Below, piece after piece: positions 53,006-60,791 of a DNA stretch of 64,000 nt. The notes below the pieces were generated by a model that was not told the DNA's origin, did not search any database, and worked only from the letters and a program-made list of their open reading frames with translations. Origin of the DNA: Verrucolacustris sp044348085 (GTDB lineage: Bacteria; Verrucomicrobiota; Verrucomicrobiia; Methylacidiphilales; Verrucolacustridaceae); NCBI GenBank assembly GCA_044348085.1, contig JBIKTM010000008.1, forward strand, positions 1-64,000, in the 5' to 3' direction. Numbering within the stretch: position 1 is the first letter of the stretch; the number at the start of each line of letters is the position of its first letter. The position numbers and the translations under genes are program-made.

Positions 53006-53058
53006 GGCGGGCATCTTGCCCGCCATCAGGCCTTCGAATTTCGCCGCCCGTAAACGGG
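53006..53058. repeat. Short palindromic element, GGCGGGCA type
   Basis: GGCGGGCA-TCT-TGCCCGCC (53006-53024) is a perfect 8 bp hairpin followed 22 bases later by CCCGT-AA-ACGGG (53047-53058). This kind of TAGGGCGGGCATCTTGCCCGCC-like string resembles dispersed intergenic palindromes of the REP class that I recall from other genomes. Only one copy lies in this window, so dispersal cannot be shown here. Confidence 0.5.
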
Positions 53059-53090
53059 TGCCTTACAGATGCACTTAAACCCCATTCTCT

Positions 53091-53134
53091 AAAAACCGAA
53101 AGGGCGCGGCCCCTTTCGGAACCGCGCCCCTTTT
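53091..53134. terminator. Interlocked bidirectional terminators between two genes
   Basis: Two alternative hairpins overlap. CCGAAAGGG/CCCTTTCGG (53096-53119) has a T-run on the minus strand (AAAAA at 53091-53095), so it would stop groEL transcripts. GGGCGCGG (53102-53109) with CCGCGCCC (53122-53129) is followed by TTTT (53131-53134) on the + strand, so it would stop the upstream + gene. The shared arm means only one can form at a time in each transcript. This is directly readable from sequence. Confidence 0.75.
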
Positions 53135-53180
53135 GGCTCCCCACGGGGGACTTACCCCGGGGGAAAATCTTACGAATGGA

Positions 53181-54812
53181 TTAGTAGTCCATCCCTCCGC
53201 CGTGACCGCCACCTGCGGGTGCCGGTGCCTTTTCCTTCTCAGGCAACTCCGTCACCACCGCTTCGGTGGTCAGGAGCAACCCAGCGATGGAACTGGCGTT
53301 CTGCAGGGCAGAACGGGTGACTTTGGTCGGATCCACAACGCCGGCCTTCAACAGGTCGACGTATTCGCCGGTGGCCACGTTGTAGCCCTCAGCACCTTTC
53401 CGACTTTTCACCTCTTGCACCACGATCGAGCCTTCGACTCCAGCGTTATCCGCCAAAGTGCGCAAAGGCTGCTCCACTGCGCGACGGATAATCTCCGCGC
53501 CAATGGCCTGATCGCCCTTGAGCTTTAGCCCTTCGATGGCCTTCTGTCCGCGGATAAGAGCCACGCCTCCTCCGGGAACGATGCCTTCTTCAACGGCCGC
53601 ACGGGTTGCGTGCAACGCGTCTTCCACGCGGGCTTTCTTCTCCTTCATCTCGGTCTCGGTCGCAGCGCCGACATTAATGACGGCTACTCCGCCCGCGAGT
53701 TTCGCGAGACGTTCCTGGAGCTTCTCCTTGTCGTAATCCGAGGTGGTCTCCTCGATCTGTTTCTTGATCTGGGAAACACGGCCTTGGATGTCGGAGCTCT
53801 TCCCCGCACCTTCAATCAGGGTGGTGTTCTCCTTGTCCACAACCGCGCGCTTCACCTTGCCAAGGTCGTCCAGCGTGACGTTCTCGAGTTTGATCCCGAG
53901 ATCTTCGCTCAGCATCTTGCCACCGGTGAGGATTGCAATGTCCTCGAGCATCGCCTTGCGACGATCCCCGAATCCAGGCGCCTTCACCGCGCAAACCTGC
54001 AGCGTGCCACGCAATTTGTTCACCACCAGAGTGGCTAGGGCTTCCCCTTCGACCTCTTCAGCGATGACCAAGAGCGGCTTGCCCGACTTGGCGACTTTCT
54101 CCAGCAAAGGAAGCATATCCTTCAAGCTCGAGATCTTTTTCTCGTGAATCAAAAGATAGGCGTTCTCGAGAACGGCTTCCTGATCTTCCTGATTCGTCAC
54201 GAAGTAAGGAGAGAGATAGCCCTTATCGAACTGCATCCCCTCGACGACTTCGAGCGAGGTTTCGATCGACTTGGCTTCTTCCACCGTCACCGTTCCGTCT
54301 TTGCCCACCTTGTCCAAAGCGTCGGCGATGATTTCACCGATCGTCTTGTCCCAGTTGGCGGAGACGGTCGCGACTTGGCGGATGTCTTCCTTGTCCTTCA
54401 CCTTTTTGCTGATCGAGGCTAGCTCCTCCACGATCGCTTCGACCGCACGGTCGATGCCACGCTTCAGCTCGGTCGGATTCGCACCGGCGGTCACATTCTT
54501 CAGACCTTCCCGGTAGATCGATTCCGCCAAAACTGTGGCGGTGGTGGTGCCGTCTCCCGCGATGTCGCTCGTTTTGCTGGCGACTTCACGGACCAATTGG
54601 GCACCGATATTCTCATAAGGATCCTCGAGCTCGATTTCCTTCGCAACGGTCACACCGTCTTTAGTGATCGTCGGAGAACCGAACTTTTTATCGAGAACCA
54701 CATTGCGACCTGCCGGTCCGAGTGTCGCTTTCACGGCTTTGGAGAGTTTCTCCACACCGCGCAAAAGCGCATGTCGGGCGGCCTCGTCAAACAACAGTTG
54801 CTTGGCTGCCAT
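53181..54812 (-). CDS. groL: Chaperonin GroEL (60 kDa subunit)
   Basis: 543 residues. It begins MAAKQLLFDEAARHALLRGV and ends GGGHGGGMDY, the Gly/Met-rich GroEL tail. NVVLDKKFGSPTITKDGVTV near residue 35, GDGTTTATVLAES near 86 with the catalytic Asp, and VEEGIVPGGGVALI near 400 are present. With GroES it folds proteins in an ATP-driven cage. The ribosome site GAGGAAA lies upstream. Its gene follows groES by 15 bp. No CIRCE element was found. Confidence 0.98.
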   Translation of the reverse strand: MAAKQLLFDEAARHALLRGVEKLSKAVKATLGPAGRNVVLDKKFGSPTITKDGVTVAKEIELEDPYENIGAQLVREVASKTSDIAGDGTTTATVLAESIYREGLKNVTAGANPTELKRGIDRAVEAIVEELASISKKVKDKEDIRQVATVSANWDKTIGEIIADALDKVGKDGTVTVEEAKSIETSLEVVEGMQFDKGYLSPYFVTNQEDQEAVLENAYLLIHEKKISSLKDMLPLLEKVAKSGKPLLVIAEEVEGEALATLVVNKLRGTLQVCAVKAPGFGDRRKAMLEDIAILTGGKMLSEDLGIKLENVTLDDLGKVKRAVVDKENTTLIEGAGKSSDIQGRVSQIKKQIEETTSDYDKEKLQERLAKLAGGVAVINVGAATETEMKEKKARVEDALHATRAAVEEGIVPGGGVALIRGQKAIEGLKLKGDQAIGAEIIRRAVEQPLRTLADNAGVEGSIVVQEVKSRKGAEGYNVATGEYVDLLKAGVVDPTKVTRSALQNASSIAGLLLTTEAVVTELPEKEKAPAPAGGGHGGGMDY

Positions 54813-54827
54813 AATTCATTTCCTCCT

Positions 54828-55124
54828 TTAGCTCACCACGCCGAGGATGTCGTCCTCGCGCATGATCAGCATTTTTTCACCATCCAAGGTGATTTCTGTC
54901 CCGCCGTATTTACTAAACAGGACTTTATCCCCTTTTTTAACTTCCATCGGGACCAGTTTGCCCGCTTCGTCCCGTTTACCGGGTCCGACTTGGACGACTT
55001 TGCCCTCTTGGGGTTTTTCTTTGGCGGTATCAGGGATGATAATCCCGCCTTTCTTAACTTCCTGCTCCTCGAGCGGATGCACCAGCACCCGATCGCCGAG
55101 AGGACGGATATTCACGTTTGCCAT
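54828..55124 (-). CDS. groS: Co-chaperonin GroES (10 kDa subunit)
   Basis: 98 residues with the family pattern: IRPLGDRVLVHPLEE at the start, GGIIIPDTAKEKPQEG (the mobile loop that docks on GroEL), and VLFSKYGGTEITLDGEKML. It caps the GroEL ring. The gap to dnaK upstream is 75 bp, and the order dnaK, groES, groEL is on one strand, so the three may be one heat-inducible unit. Confidence 0.97.
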   Translation of the reverse strand: MANVNIRPLGDRVLVHPLEEQEVKKGGIIIPDTAKEKPQEGKVVQVGPGKRDEAGKLVPMEVKKGDKVLFSKYGGTEITLDGEKMLIMREDDILGVVS

Positions 55125-55199
55125 AAGGTTCGTGAGCTCCTTTCTTTGGGTTGAGGTTTCTTTGTTCGAAGGATGGGTACGACCCCCGCGGGTCGCCGG

Positions 55200-57167
55200 T
55201 CAACTCGGCTTCTTGCCGCCCTTCTTGTCTTTGTCGACCATCTCGAATTCGGCATCGATCACGTCATTCCCGTCCTTTTTCGGACGGTCGCCTTGATCAG
55301 CCGATCCCGATTCTCCCGCTTGTGAAGTTGTTTCTTTTCCAGCCGCAGCCTTTTCCGAGGCCTGACGATAAAGATCCGTGCTCACCGCTTGGACCAACGT
55401 ATTCAGCTTCTCGGCTGTATCCTTGATCGCTGCTTCATCGTCCTTTTTCACGGCTTCCTTAACCGCATTTGCCGCGTCCTCGATCTCCTTCTTCTTTGCG
55501 GCATCCAGCTTATCGCCCATCTCTTTCATCATTTTTTCAGCGGCAAAGGCAGTGTTCTCAGCCTGGTTCCGAGACTCGATCTTCTCCTTGGCCTTCAAAT
55601 CCTCAGCTTCGTGCTCTTTGGCCTCTCGAGTCAGCTTCTCGACCTCTTCCTTGGAAAGCCCACTCGAGCCAGTGATCGAAATCTTCTGCTCCTTCCCCGA
55701 CCCAAGATCCTTGGCCGAAACCTGAAGGATACCGTTCGTATCGATGTCAAAGGTCACCTCAATCTGCGGCGTCCCACGCGGAGCAGGTGGAATTCCATCC
55801 AGATGGAACGTCCCTAATCTCTTGTTGTCCCGAGCAAGCGGACGCTCCCCTTGTAAAATCACAATCTCCACCCCTGGCTGGTTATCCGAGTAGGTGCTGA
55901 ACACATTCGTCTTTTTTGTAGGAACGGTCGTGTTCTTGGGAATCATCGGGGTGGCCACACCGCCGGCCGTCTCGATCGCCAAGGTTAATGGAGTCACGTC
56001 CAGCAACAGCACGTCCTGAACGTCCCCCTTCAACACTCCCCCTTGAATCGCGGCACCAATGGCCACGACTTCGTCCGGATTCACACCCTTGTGAGGCTCC
56101 TTGCCGATCAGCTTCCGGGCCGTCTCGATGATCGAGGGCATCCGGGTCATTCCTCCCACCAAAACCAGTTCGTCGATCTCCTTCGAGGACAATCCCGCAT
56201 CCTTCAAACAGGCATTGACCGGACCAATCGTCCGCTCCCGCAACTTGTCCGTCAGCTGCTCCAGTTTCGCTCGGGTCAGCTTTTTCGCGATGTGCTTCGG
56301 GCCTGAAGCATCCGCTGTAACGAATGGAAGATTGATCTCATACTCTTGGGCCGAGGAGAGGGCGATCTTCGCTTTTTCCGCCTCTTCCCGAATCCTCTGC
56401 AACGCATCCGGCTGCCCGTGTACATCAATTCCTGAGTCGGCTTTAAATTCCGCAATGATCCAATCCATCACCGCCATATCCCAATCATCTCCACCCAAAT
56501 GGGTATCCCCATTCGTCGCCTTCACTTCAAAGAGTCCGTCTCCAATGTCCAAAACAGAAATATCAAACGTTCCACCACCCAAATCATAAACAGCAATTTT
56601 CTCGTCCTTCTTCTTGTCCAAGCCGTACGCCAAGGAAGCCGCAGTCGGCTCGTTGATGATTCGGAGAACTTCCAGACCCGCAATCTTCCCAGCGTCCTTC
56701 GTGGCTTGCCGCTGACTGTCGTTGAAGTAGGCAGGCACGGTGATCACCGCCTGCGAAATCTTTTCACCCAGCTTCGCTTCCGCATCTGCTTTTAACTTGG
56801 CCAAAATAAAGGAAGAAACCTCCTCAGGCGAAAATGTCTTCTTCTCTCCTTTGACCTCCACCTCGACATGAGCATCTCCGTTTTTCGCTGCGACCACCTT
56901 GTAGGGAAGTCGCTTCACCTCTTCCTGTACTTCAACGAACTTGCGACCGATCAGCCGCTTCACGGAAAAAATCGTGTTCTTCGGATTCGTCACGGCTTGC
57001 CTCTTTGCCGCCTGACCCACCACTCGCTCCCCACCCTTTGTAAACGCCACGATCGAAGGAGTCGTCCGTGCACCCTCCGAATTCTCCAAAACTACCGGCT
57101 GCCCCGCATCCATTACCGACATGCAGGAGTTAGTTGTTCCTAAATCAATTCCTAATATTTTTGCCAT
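55200..57167 (-). CDS. dnaK: Chaperone protein DnaK (Hsp70)
   Basis: 655 residues. GIDLGTTNSCMSVMD at residues 5-19, VPAYFNDSQRQATKDAGKIAG near 140, GGGTFDISVLDIGDG near 190, and VGGMTRMPSI near 335 are the classical ATPase signatures; the substrate-binding domain includes ITGSSGLSKEEVEK. A Gly/Ser-rich tail with a DAEFEMVDKD ending is close to the usual EEVD-like terminus of bacterial DnaK. It has GAAAGGAT before its start. Genes dnaJ and grpE are not in this window. Palindromes of the TTGGCA class lie upstream. Confidence 0.98.
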   Translation of the reverse strand: MAKILGIDLGTTNSCMSVMDAGQPVVLENSEGARTTPSIVAFTKGGERVVGQAAKRQAVTNPKNTIFSVKRLIGRKFVEVQEEVKRLPYKVVAAKNGDAHVEVEVKGEKKTFSPEEVSSFILAKLKADAEAKLGEKISQAVITVPAYFNDSQRQATKDAGKIAGLEVLRIINEPTAASLAYGLDKKKDEKIAVYDLGGGTFDISVLDIGDGLFEVKATNGDTHLGGDDWDMAVMDWIIAEFKADSGIDVHGQPDALQRIREEAEKAKIALSSAQEYEINLPFVTADASGPKHIAKKLTRAKLEQLTDKLRERTIGPVNACLKDAGLSSKEIDELVLVGGMTRMPSIIETARKLIGKEPHKGVNPDEVVAIGAAIQGGVLKGDVQDVLLLDVTPLTLAIETAGGVATPMIPKNTTVPTKKTNVFSTYSDNQPGVEIVILQGERPLARDNKRLGTFHLDGIPPAPRGTPQIEVTFDIDTNGILQVSAKDLGSGKEQKISITGSSGLSKEEVEKLTREAKEHEAEDLKAKEKIESRNQAENTAFAAEKMMKEMGDKLDAAKKKEIEDAANAVKEAVKKDDEAAIKDTAEKLNTLVQAVSTDLYRQASEKAAAGKETTSQAGESGSADQGDRPKKDGNDVIDAEFEMVDKDKKGGKKPS

Positions 57168-57286
57168 ATAGTATCCTTTCTTGCACTTTCTGTGCCAATT
57201 TTTTATATTCTTAAGTTATTGTAAATGAACACTTATATTTAGAGCTAGTTCTAAGTATGAGACACTTTGTCGCAATTCTATTTTCA

Positions 57287-57307
57287 GATATGTGCCATTT
57301 TGGCACA
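57287..57307. promoter_or_regulatory. TGTGCCA/TGGCACA palindrome upstream of dnaK
   Basis: TGTGCCA-TTT-TGGCACA (57291-57307) is a perfect 17 bp palindrome about 120 bp upstream of the dnaK start and 84 bp downstream of the ORF6N stop. A matching half-site, TGTGCCAA, lies at 57191-57198, exactly 100 bp nearer to dnaK, and a similar palindrome sits inside the ORF6N gene (57701-57718). It could be an operator for dnaK or a site recognised by the ORF6N protein. The remaining 223 bp gap is AT-rich. Confidence 0.5.
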
Positions 57308-57390
57308 CTATGAACATGAGCTGTTTTAATCTGTCTTTTCAATGGGAGTAAGGAATTATGCTCCCTTTCCTCTTCGAAGCAACCTCCGCG

Positions 57391-57924
57391 CTAACAACCC
57401 GCCCTTGAAATCGATTCGCAAAACCCAATTTTTCTTTTGGGCTCCGCCTCCTCCGCAATCAGCTGCTGAATAGCCTGGAACACACTCCCGAACTGCTCAT
57501 CATACTTTTCCTCCATATCTGCAATCTTTCGGGCCAACTCCCGGTTCGAATCCATTAACCTTCGCAGCTGCACAAATGTCCGCATGATCGCTATGTTCAC
57601 TTGCACCGCTCGATCCGATCGTAACACACTGGAAAGCATCGCCACTCCCTGCTCAGTGAACACAAAAGTTGGCTTGCGACGCCCACCCCACTGCAAACTT
57701 GATATGCCAATTTGGCACTTCAAGTTTGCAACCTCCTGTTTATTAAGAACAAACATAAAGTCATCAGGGAACCTCCGGGCATTCCTTTTGACTGCCCGGT
57801 TCAAGTCTCCTGTTTCCACTCCGTAAAGTTGCGCCAAGTCTGCATCCAGCATCACCCTTTCGCCTCGCACCCATCGGACTAACCCGGCCAGCGCCTCTGC
57901 CCCAATTTCAACCAACGTACTCAT
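57391..57924 (-). CDS. ORF6N-domain DNA-binding protein
   Basis: 177 residues. The ORF6N domain covers about residues 20-110: MLDADLAQLYGVETGDLNRA, RRFPDDFMFVLNKQEVANLK, GRRKPTFVFTEQGVAMLSSV and VQVNIAIMRTFVQLRRL. The C-terminal part is a coiled coil and a short basic tail. ORF6N domains occur in phage antirepressor-like proteins and in many free-standing chromosomal genes; their DNA or partner is mostly unknown. The gene stands alone between dnaK and lpxK, on the same strand as dnaK, with a TGCCA/TGGCA palindrome within its codons. Confidence 0.88.
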   Translation of the reverse strand: MSTLVEIGAEALAGLVRWVRGERVMLDADLAQLYGVETGDLNRAVKRNARRFPDDFMFVLNKQEVANLKCQIGISSLQWGGRRKPTFVFTEQGVAMLSSVLRSDRAVQVNIAIMRTFVQLRRLMDSNRELARKIADMEEKYDEQFGSVFQAIQQLIAEEAEPKRKIGFCESISRAGC

Positions 57925-58020
57925 ACATGATTAAACTGCCCAAAACCTAAAAGGGTTCGTTGATTTCTAATTTTTTTACGTTCCAACATTCACACCTTCG
58001 CACACTCAAACCCTGCGAAG

Positions 58021-58043
58021 CTCAGCGAGGTTCACCGAGACTC
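58021..58043. repeat. CTCAGCGAG-type intergenic repeat, copy 1
   Basis: CTCAGCGAGGTTCACCGAGACTC lies between the ORF6N and lpxK genes. A close copy (CTCAGCGAGCCTGCCGAGACTGAG) sits at 63281-63304, with the same CTCAGCGAG-x4-5-CCGAGACT plan. Two copies 5 kb apart in intergenic DNA suggest a dispersed short repeat. Both are near gene ends. Confidence 0.5.
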
Positions 58044-58102
58044 AATATAGGACAACCGCATTCCGAATCGCAAAATCAAGTAACCCCCCCCAATCTCCAA
58101 TC

Positions 58103-59269
58103 ATGGCCCTGAAAGCTCTCGAACCCTTGGAACAGTTTGCAACCGACGTCATCTTGGATCGTGCCGCCGGCCGTCGAGCCTCTCTCCTTAAGCCCCTCCT
58201 TCTCCTACTTGCGACTGTATACGCAGGCATCATGCGCGTTCGCGCCCGCTTCTACCAAGACGCCATTCTACGCCGCTACTCCGTTGGAGTTATGGTCATA
58301 AGCGTGGGAAATCTTACGGTCGGGGGAACTGGCAAAACCCCCGTCGTTGAAAAACTTGCCCGCTCCCTTGTCGATGCAGGTCGCCGCGTCGCCATCCTTA
58401 GTCGTGGTTACAAATCCGTACCCAAACCCCTTCTTACCCGCCTCGCAGATAAATTTCTCCCCGGTCGCACCCCGTCTCCTCCCCGCGTTGTCTCAGACGG
58501 AAAATCGGTTCTCCTGGATTCCGCTCAGTCCGGCGACGAGCCCTTCATGCTCGCCCGCAACCTCCCAGGCGTCGCCGTCCTCGTCGACTCCGACCGCGTC
58601 AAATCCGCCCGCCACGCCATTCGACACTATCAAGCTGATACCCTCCTACTCGATGACGGCTTCCAGTACCTCCGCCTCGGCGACCGCTTCAACCTCCTCC
58701 TCGTCGACCGCCAAAACCCCTTCGGAAACCAACACGTCCTGCCCCGCGGCGTTCTTCGCGAACCTCACGATGCCCTCCGCAGGGCCGACCTTATCCTCCT
58801 CACCAAATGTTCAGGGAAAGACCACGCCGAGGTGGAGAAAAAGATCCGACGCCATAACCGACACGCCCCCATCCACCCCTGCAGCCATCACCCACTTCAT
58901 CTCGAAAATCTTCTTACCGGAGAGCGCCTGCCCCTTTCCTATCTCCGTGGCCTTCGTGTCGGCGCCGTTGCAGGAATCGCCGTACCGGAAAGTTTCTTCG
59001 AGGGCTTGATCAAACTGGGCGCCGAAATCGTCTACCAACGCGCCTTTGCCGATCACCACCGCTTCATGGCTCCCGAGGTCGAAAACGCCCTCACCCGAAC
59101 CCGCGCCCGACGCGGACTCGCCCTCATCACTACCGAAAAAGATTCCGTCCGCTTCCCCCCGTTCCCAGCCCGCGATATTCCAGTCCTCTTTCTTCGCGTC
59201 GAAATCTCCCTCCTCGATGAATCCCAATCCTTCGAACAGGTTGTCCGCCAAGCCCTCGGCATCCGCTAA
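58103..59269 (+). CDS. lpxK: Tetraacyldisaccharide 4'-kinase LpxK
   Basis: 388 residues. The N-terminal membrane helix is near residue 30-50, then MVISVGNLTVGGTGKTPVVE, with a Walker A near residue 74-81, and RVAILSRGYKS near 96. LLLDDGFQYLRLGDR and LPRGVLREP near 180-220 are characteristic LpxK segments. It phosphorylates the lipid A disaccharide at the inner membrane, consistent with the PagL-like and heptose genes. Slightly longer than E. coli LpxK (328) owing to N-terminal residues. Confidence 0.94.
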   Translation: MALKALEPLEQFATDVILDRAAGRRASLLKPLLLLLATVYAGIMRVRARFYQDAILRRYSVGVMVISVGNLTVGGTGKTPVVEKLARSLVDAGRRVAILSRGYKSVPKPLLTRLADKFLPGRTPSPPRVVSDGKSVLLDSAQSGDEPFMLARNLPGVAVLVDSDRVKSARHAIRHYQADTLLLDDGFQYLRLGDRFNLLLVDRQNPFGNQHVLPRGVLREPHDALRRADLILLTKCSGKDHAEVEKKIRRHNRHAPIHPCSHHPLHLENLLTGERLPLSYLRGLRVGAVAGIAVPESFFEGLIKLGAEIVYQRAFADHHRFMAPEVENALTRTRARRGLALITTEKDSVRFPPFPARDIPVLFLRVEISLLDESQSFEQVVRQALGIR

Positions 59270-59293
59270 CTCCAACTGACGAACGATCACCCC

Positions 59294-59725
59294 ATGAATA
59301 GACCCATCCCAAAGTTTATCTCCATCATGACCGTCTTCCTTGGAGTCATCGATCTGCTGCGTGGTTTCATGCACACGGTCGTTCTTCCCTACTCCGCAAC
59401 TCACATCGCGTGTCTCGATCTCTCGGGTCCCACTGCTCCCGATCTCCTTCGCCTTCTCGGTCTTTTCGGCATCTCGAACTACATCACCGGAGCCACTCTC
59501 ATTCTCACCGGCCTGTATGCCCGTCCGATCGCCCTCGTCTTGCTGGGCCTCATTCCCGCTTTTTACGGACTGGGCCTCCTCACAATCCATGCCGCTATGA
59601 ATCCTTATCCTCCCTCCGCCGCTCAATGGGGTGGCCGCCCCTTTATGATGATCAATCTCTCCCTCTACGTCCTAACTTTCCTCGCTGGCATCTTCGTCCT
59701 GCGGCACCGAAAAACAAAACCCTGA
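59294..59725 (+). CDS. Four-helix membrane protein, unknown function
   Basis: 143 residues with four hydrophobic segments (about residues 8-24, 50-76, 80-100 and 118-135). I do not recognise the family, though the layout resembles DoxX-like small membrane proteins. It follows lpxK by 24 bp and may be co-transcribed. Its function in the envelope is not known. Confidence 0.6.
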   Translation: MNRPIPKFISIMTVFLGVIDLLRGFMHTVVLPYSATHIACLDLSGPTAPDLLRLLGLFGISNYITGATLILTGLYARPIALVLLGLIPAFYGLGLLTIHAAMNPYPPSAAQWGGRPFMMINLSLYVLTFLAGIFVLRHRKTKP

Positions 59726-59734
59726 ATCCAATCA

Positions 59735-60337
59735 CTACTCTCTGACGAAGCTCACCCGCCAAGCGTGCGCCCCGTCCGGCCGCACACGATCCCAGTAACG
59801 GCACCGCACTGAATCCTCCACTCTCCATCCCGCTCCAAAACTTCCCGTAATTTCCGACAAGCTAAGCCTCCTCGGTCCGGGTTGTCGTGTTTCCAACTCA
59901 CTGAACGAAAGAATGTGCAACCTCCCCCCCGGGCTGAGCACCGCCTCCAATCCCCGAATATAATCCTTTCTCTCCTCATCCGAAAAAGTGTGGAACAGCG
60001 CGCAGTCGAGCATTGTCCTCGCCTTCAGTCCGCTCTCCGCCAAACGCAGGGCATCGGCTAAAATAAATTCCGGAGGCTGCCTCAGCCCAGCCTGTTCCGT
60101 TTTTTTGCGGGCTCGCTCCAACGCCTCAGGCACCGCATCCAACCCCTTCACCACTAACCCGCGTCGAGCCAACTCGATCGCATTGTCTCCCGTGCCACAA
60201 CCCAGATCGAGGACAGGCGATTCAAATTTCCCCTGCTCGATCAACCGGATCACTTCCGGTTGTGGTCGATCAATCTGCCAAGGGGGAATCCCCTCCGCAT
60301 ACATCCCAGCAAAGTCATGCCCTCCTTCTCTCATCAT
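59735..60337 (-). CDS. Class I SAM-dependent methyltransferase
   Basis: 200 residues. SAM motif I is VLDLGCGTGDNAIELARRG near residue 42-60, followed by GLDAVPEALERARK; motif for LSPGGRLHILSFS near 135. The substrate is unknown. N-terminal MYAEGIPPWQIDRPQPEV is typical of small TehB-like or thiopurine-type methyltransferases. It stands alone, converging on the gene at 59294 by 9 bp. A pyrimidine-rich, featureless 115 bp gap lies upstream before the next gene. Confidence 0.85.
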   Translation of the reverse strand: MMREGGHDFAGMYAEGIPPWQIDRPQPEVIRLIEQGKFESPVLDLGCGTGDNAIELARRGLVVKGLDAVPEALERARKKTEQAGLRQPPEFILADALRLAESGLKARTMLDCALFHTFSDEERKDYIRGLEAVLSPGGRLHILSFSELETRQPGPRRLSLSEITGSFGAGWRVEDSVRCRYWDRVRPDGAHAWRVSFVRE

Positions 60338-60452
60338 TCAAACCTAAATCCCATCCACTCACTCTCAACCTAAACCTCTCCAGCTTTCGCCTTTCACCCT
60401 TCCTCCCTTTTGCACCTGCCCCTTTCTACCTTACACTTTTCTACTGAAACCC

Positions 60453-60791
60453 TTGACCCCTAAGCCCCTTTCTATCTCAGATCCCTTCCTCCCACCCCAA
60501 CTCGTCGGAGAATGGATCGGAAATTACCGGGGTCACTTTGAAGAGGTGATCCGAATCGATCTCATCGATGGAAAGTGGATCGCCACCAAAATCACAGGCG
60601 ATGAAAACGTCCCGGCTGGGGAGATCACTTGGCGTGTTGACCCCAGCACCTGCATCGGCGAGGGACAGATTGCAGACCCAGGATTTCTTCAGCCCCGATT
60701 CATTCCAGGCCACCTCGAGATTCTATCCTTGGATCGAATCGTCTTTCATTGGCAAGAGCTAGGCCACGTCGAATACCGCAGAGACGATTAA
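60453..60791 (+). CDS. FBXO31-like C-terminal domain protein, unknown role
   Basis: 112 residues, TTG start. The segment VGEWIGNYRGHFEEVIRI, then KITGDENVPAGEITWR, then GEGQIADPGFLQPRFIPGHL and FHWQELGHVEYRR follows, by eye, the order LW.G.Y.PHG.E, KITGD.NVPAG.I.F, G.GQVA, W that marks the beta-barrel domain of FBXO31-like and plant F-box proteins. No F-box is present. A bacterial version would be a free-standing ligand-binding barrel. This match rests on recall of motif order, not on a search. It overlaps the ADP-ribosylglycohydrolase-like gene by 4 bp at its end (convergent). Confidence 0.6.
   Translation: MTPKPLSISDPFLPPQLVGEWIGNYRGHFEEVIRIDLIDGKWIATKITGDENVPAGEITWRVDPSTCIGEGQIADPGFLQPRFIPGHLEILSLDRIVFHWQELGHVEYRRDD

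Noticed and set aside
55125..55199. CIRCE element before groES
   Set aside because: No TTAGCACTC/GAGTGCTAA pair exists in the gap or in the dnaK leader.
57182..57198. Possible sigma-54 promoter before dnaK (minus strand TTGGCACAGAAAGTGCAA)
   Set aside because: GG and GC are 10 bp apart as needed, but the implied start would fall within or past the ribosome site of dnaK, and two key bases of the consensus differ.
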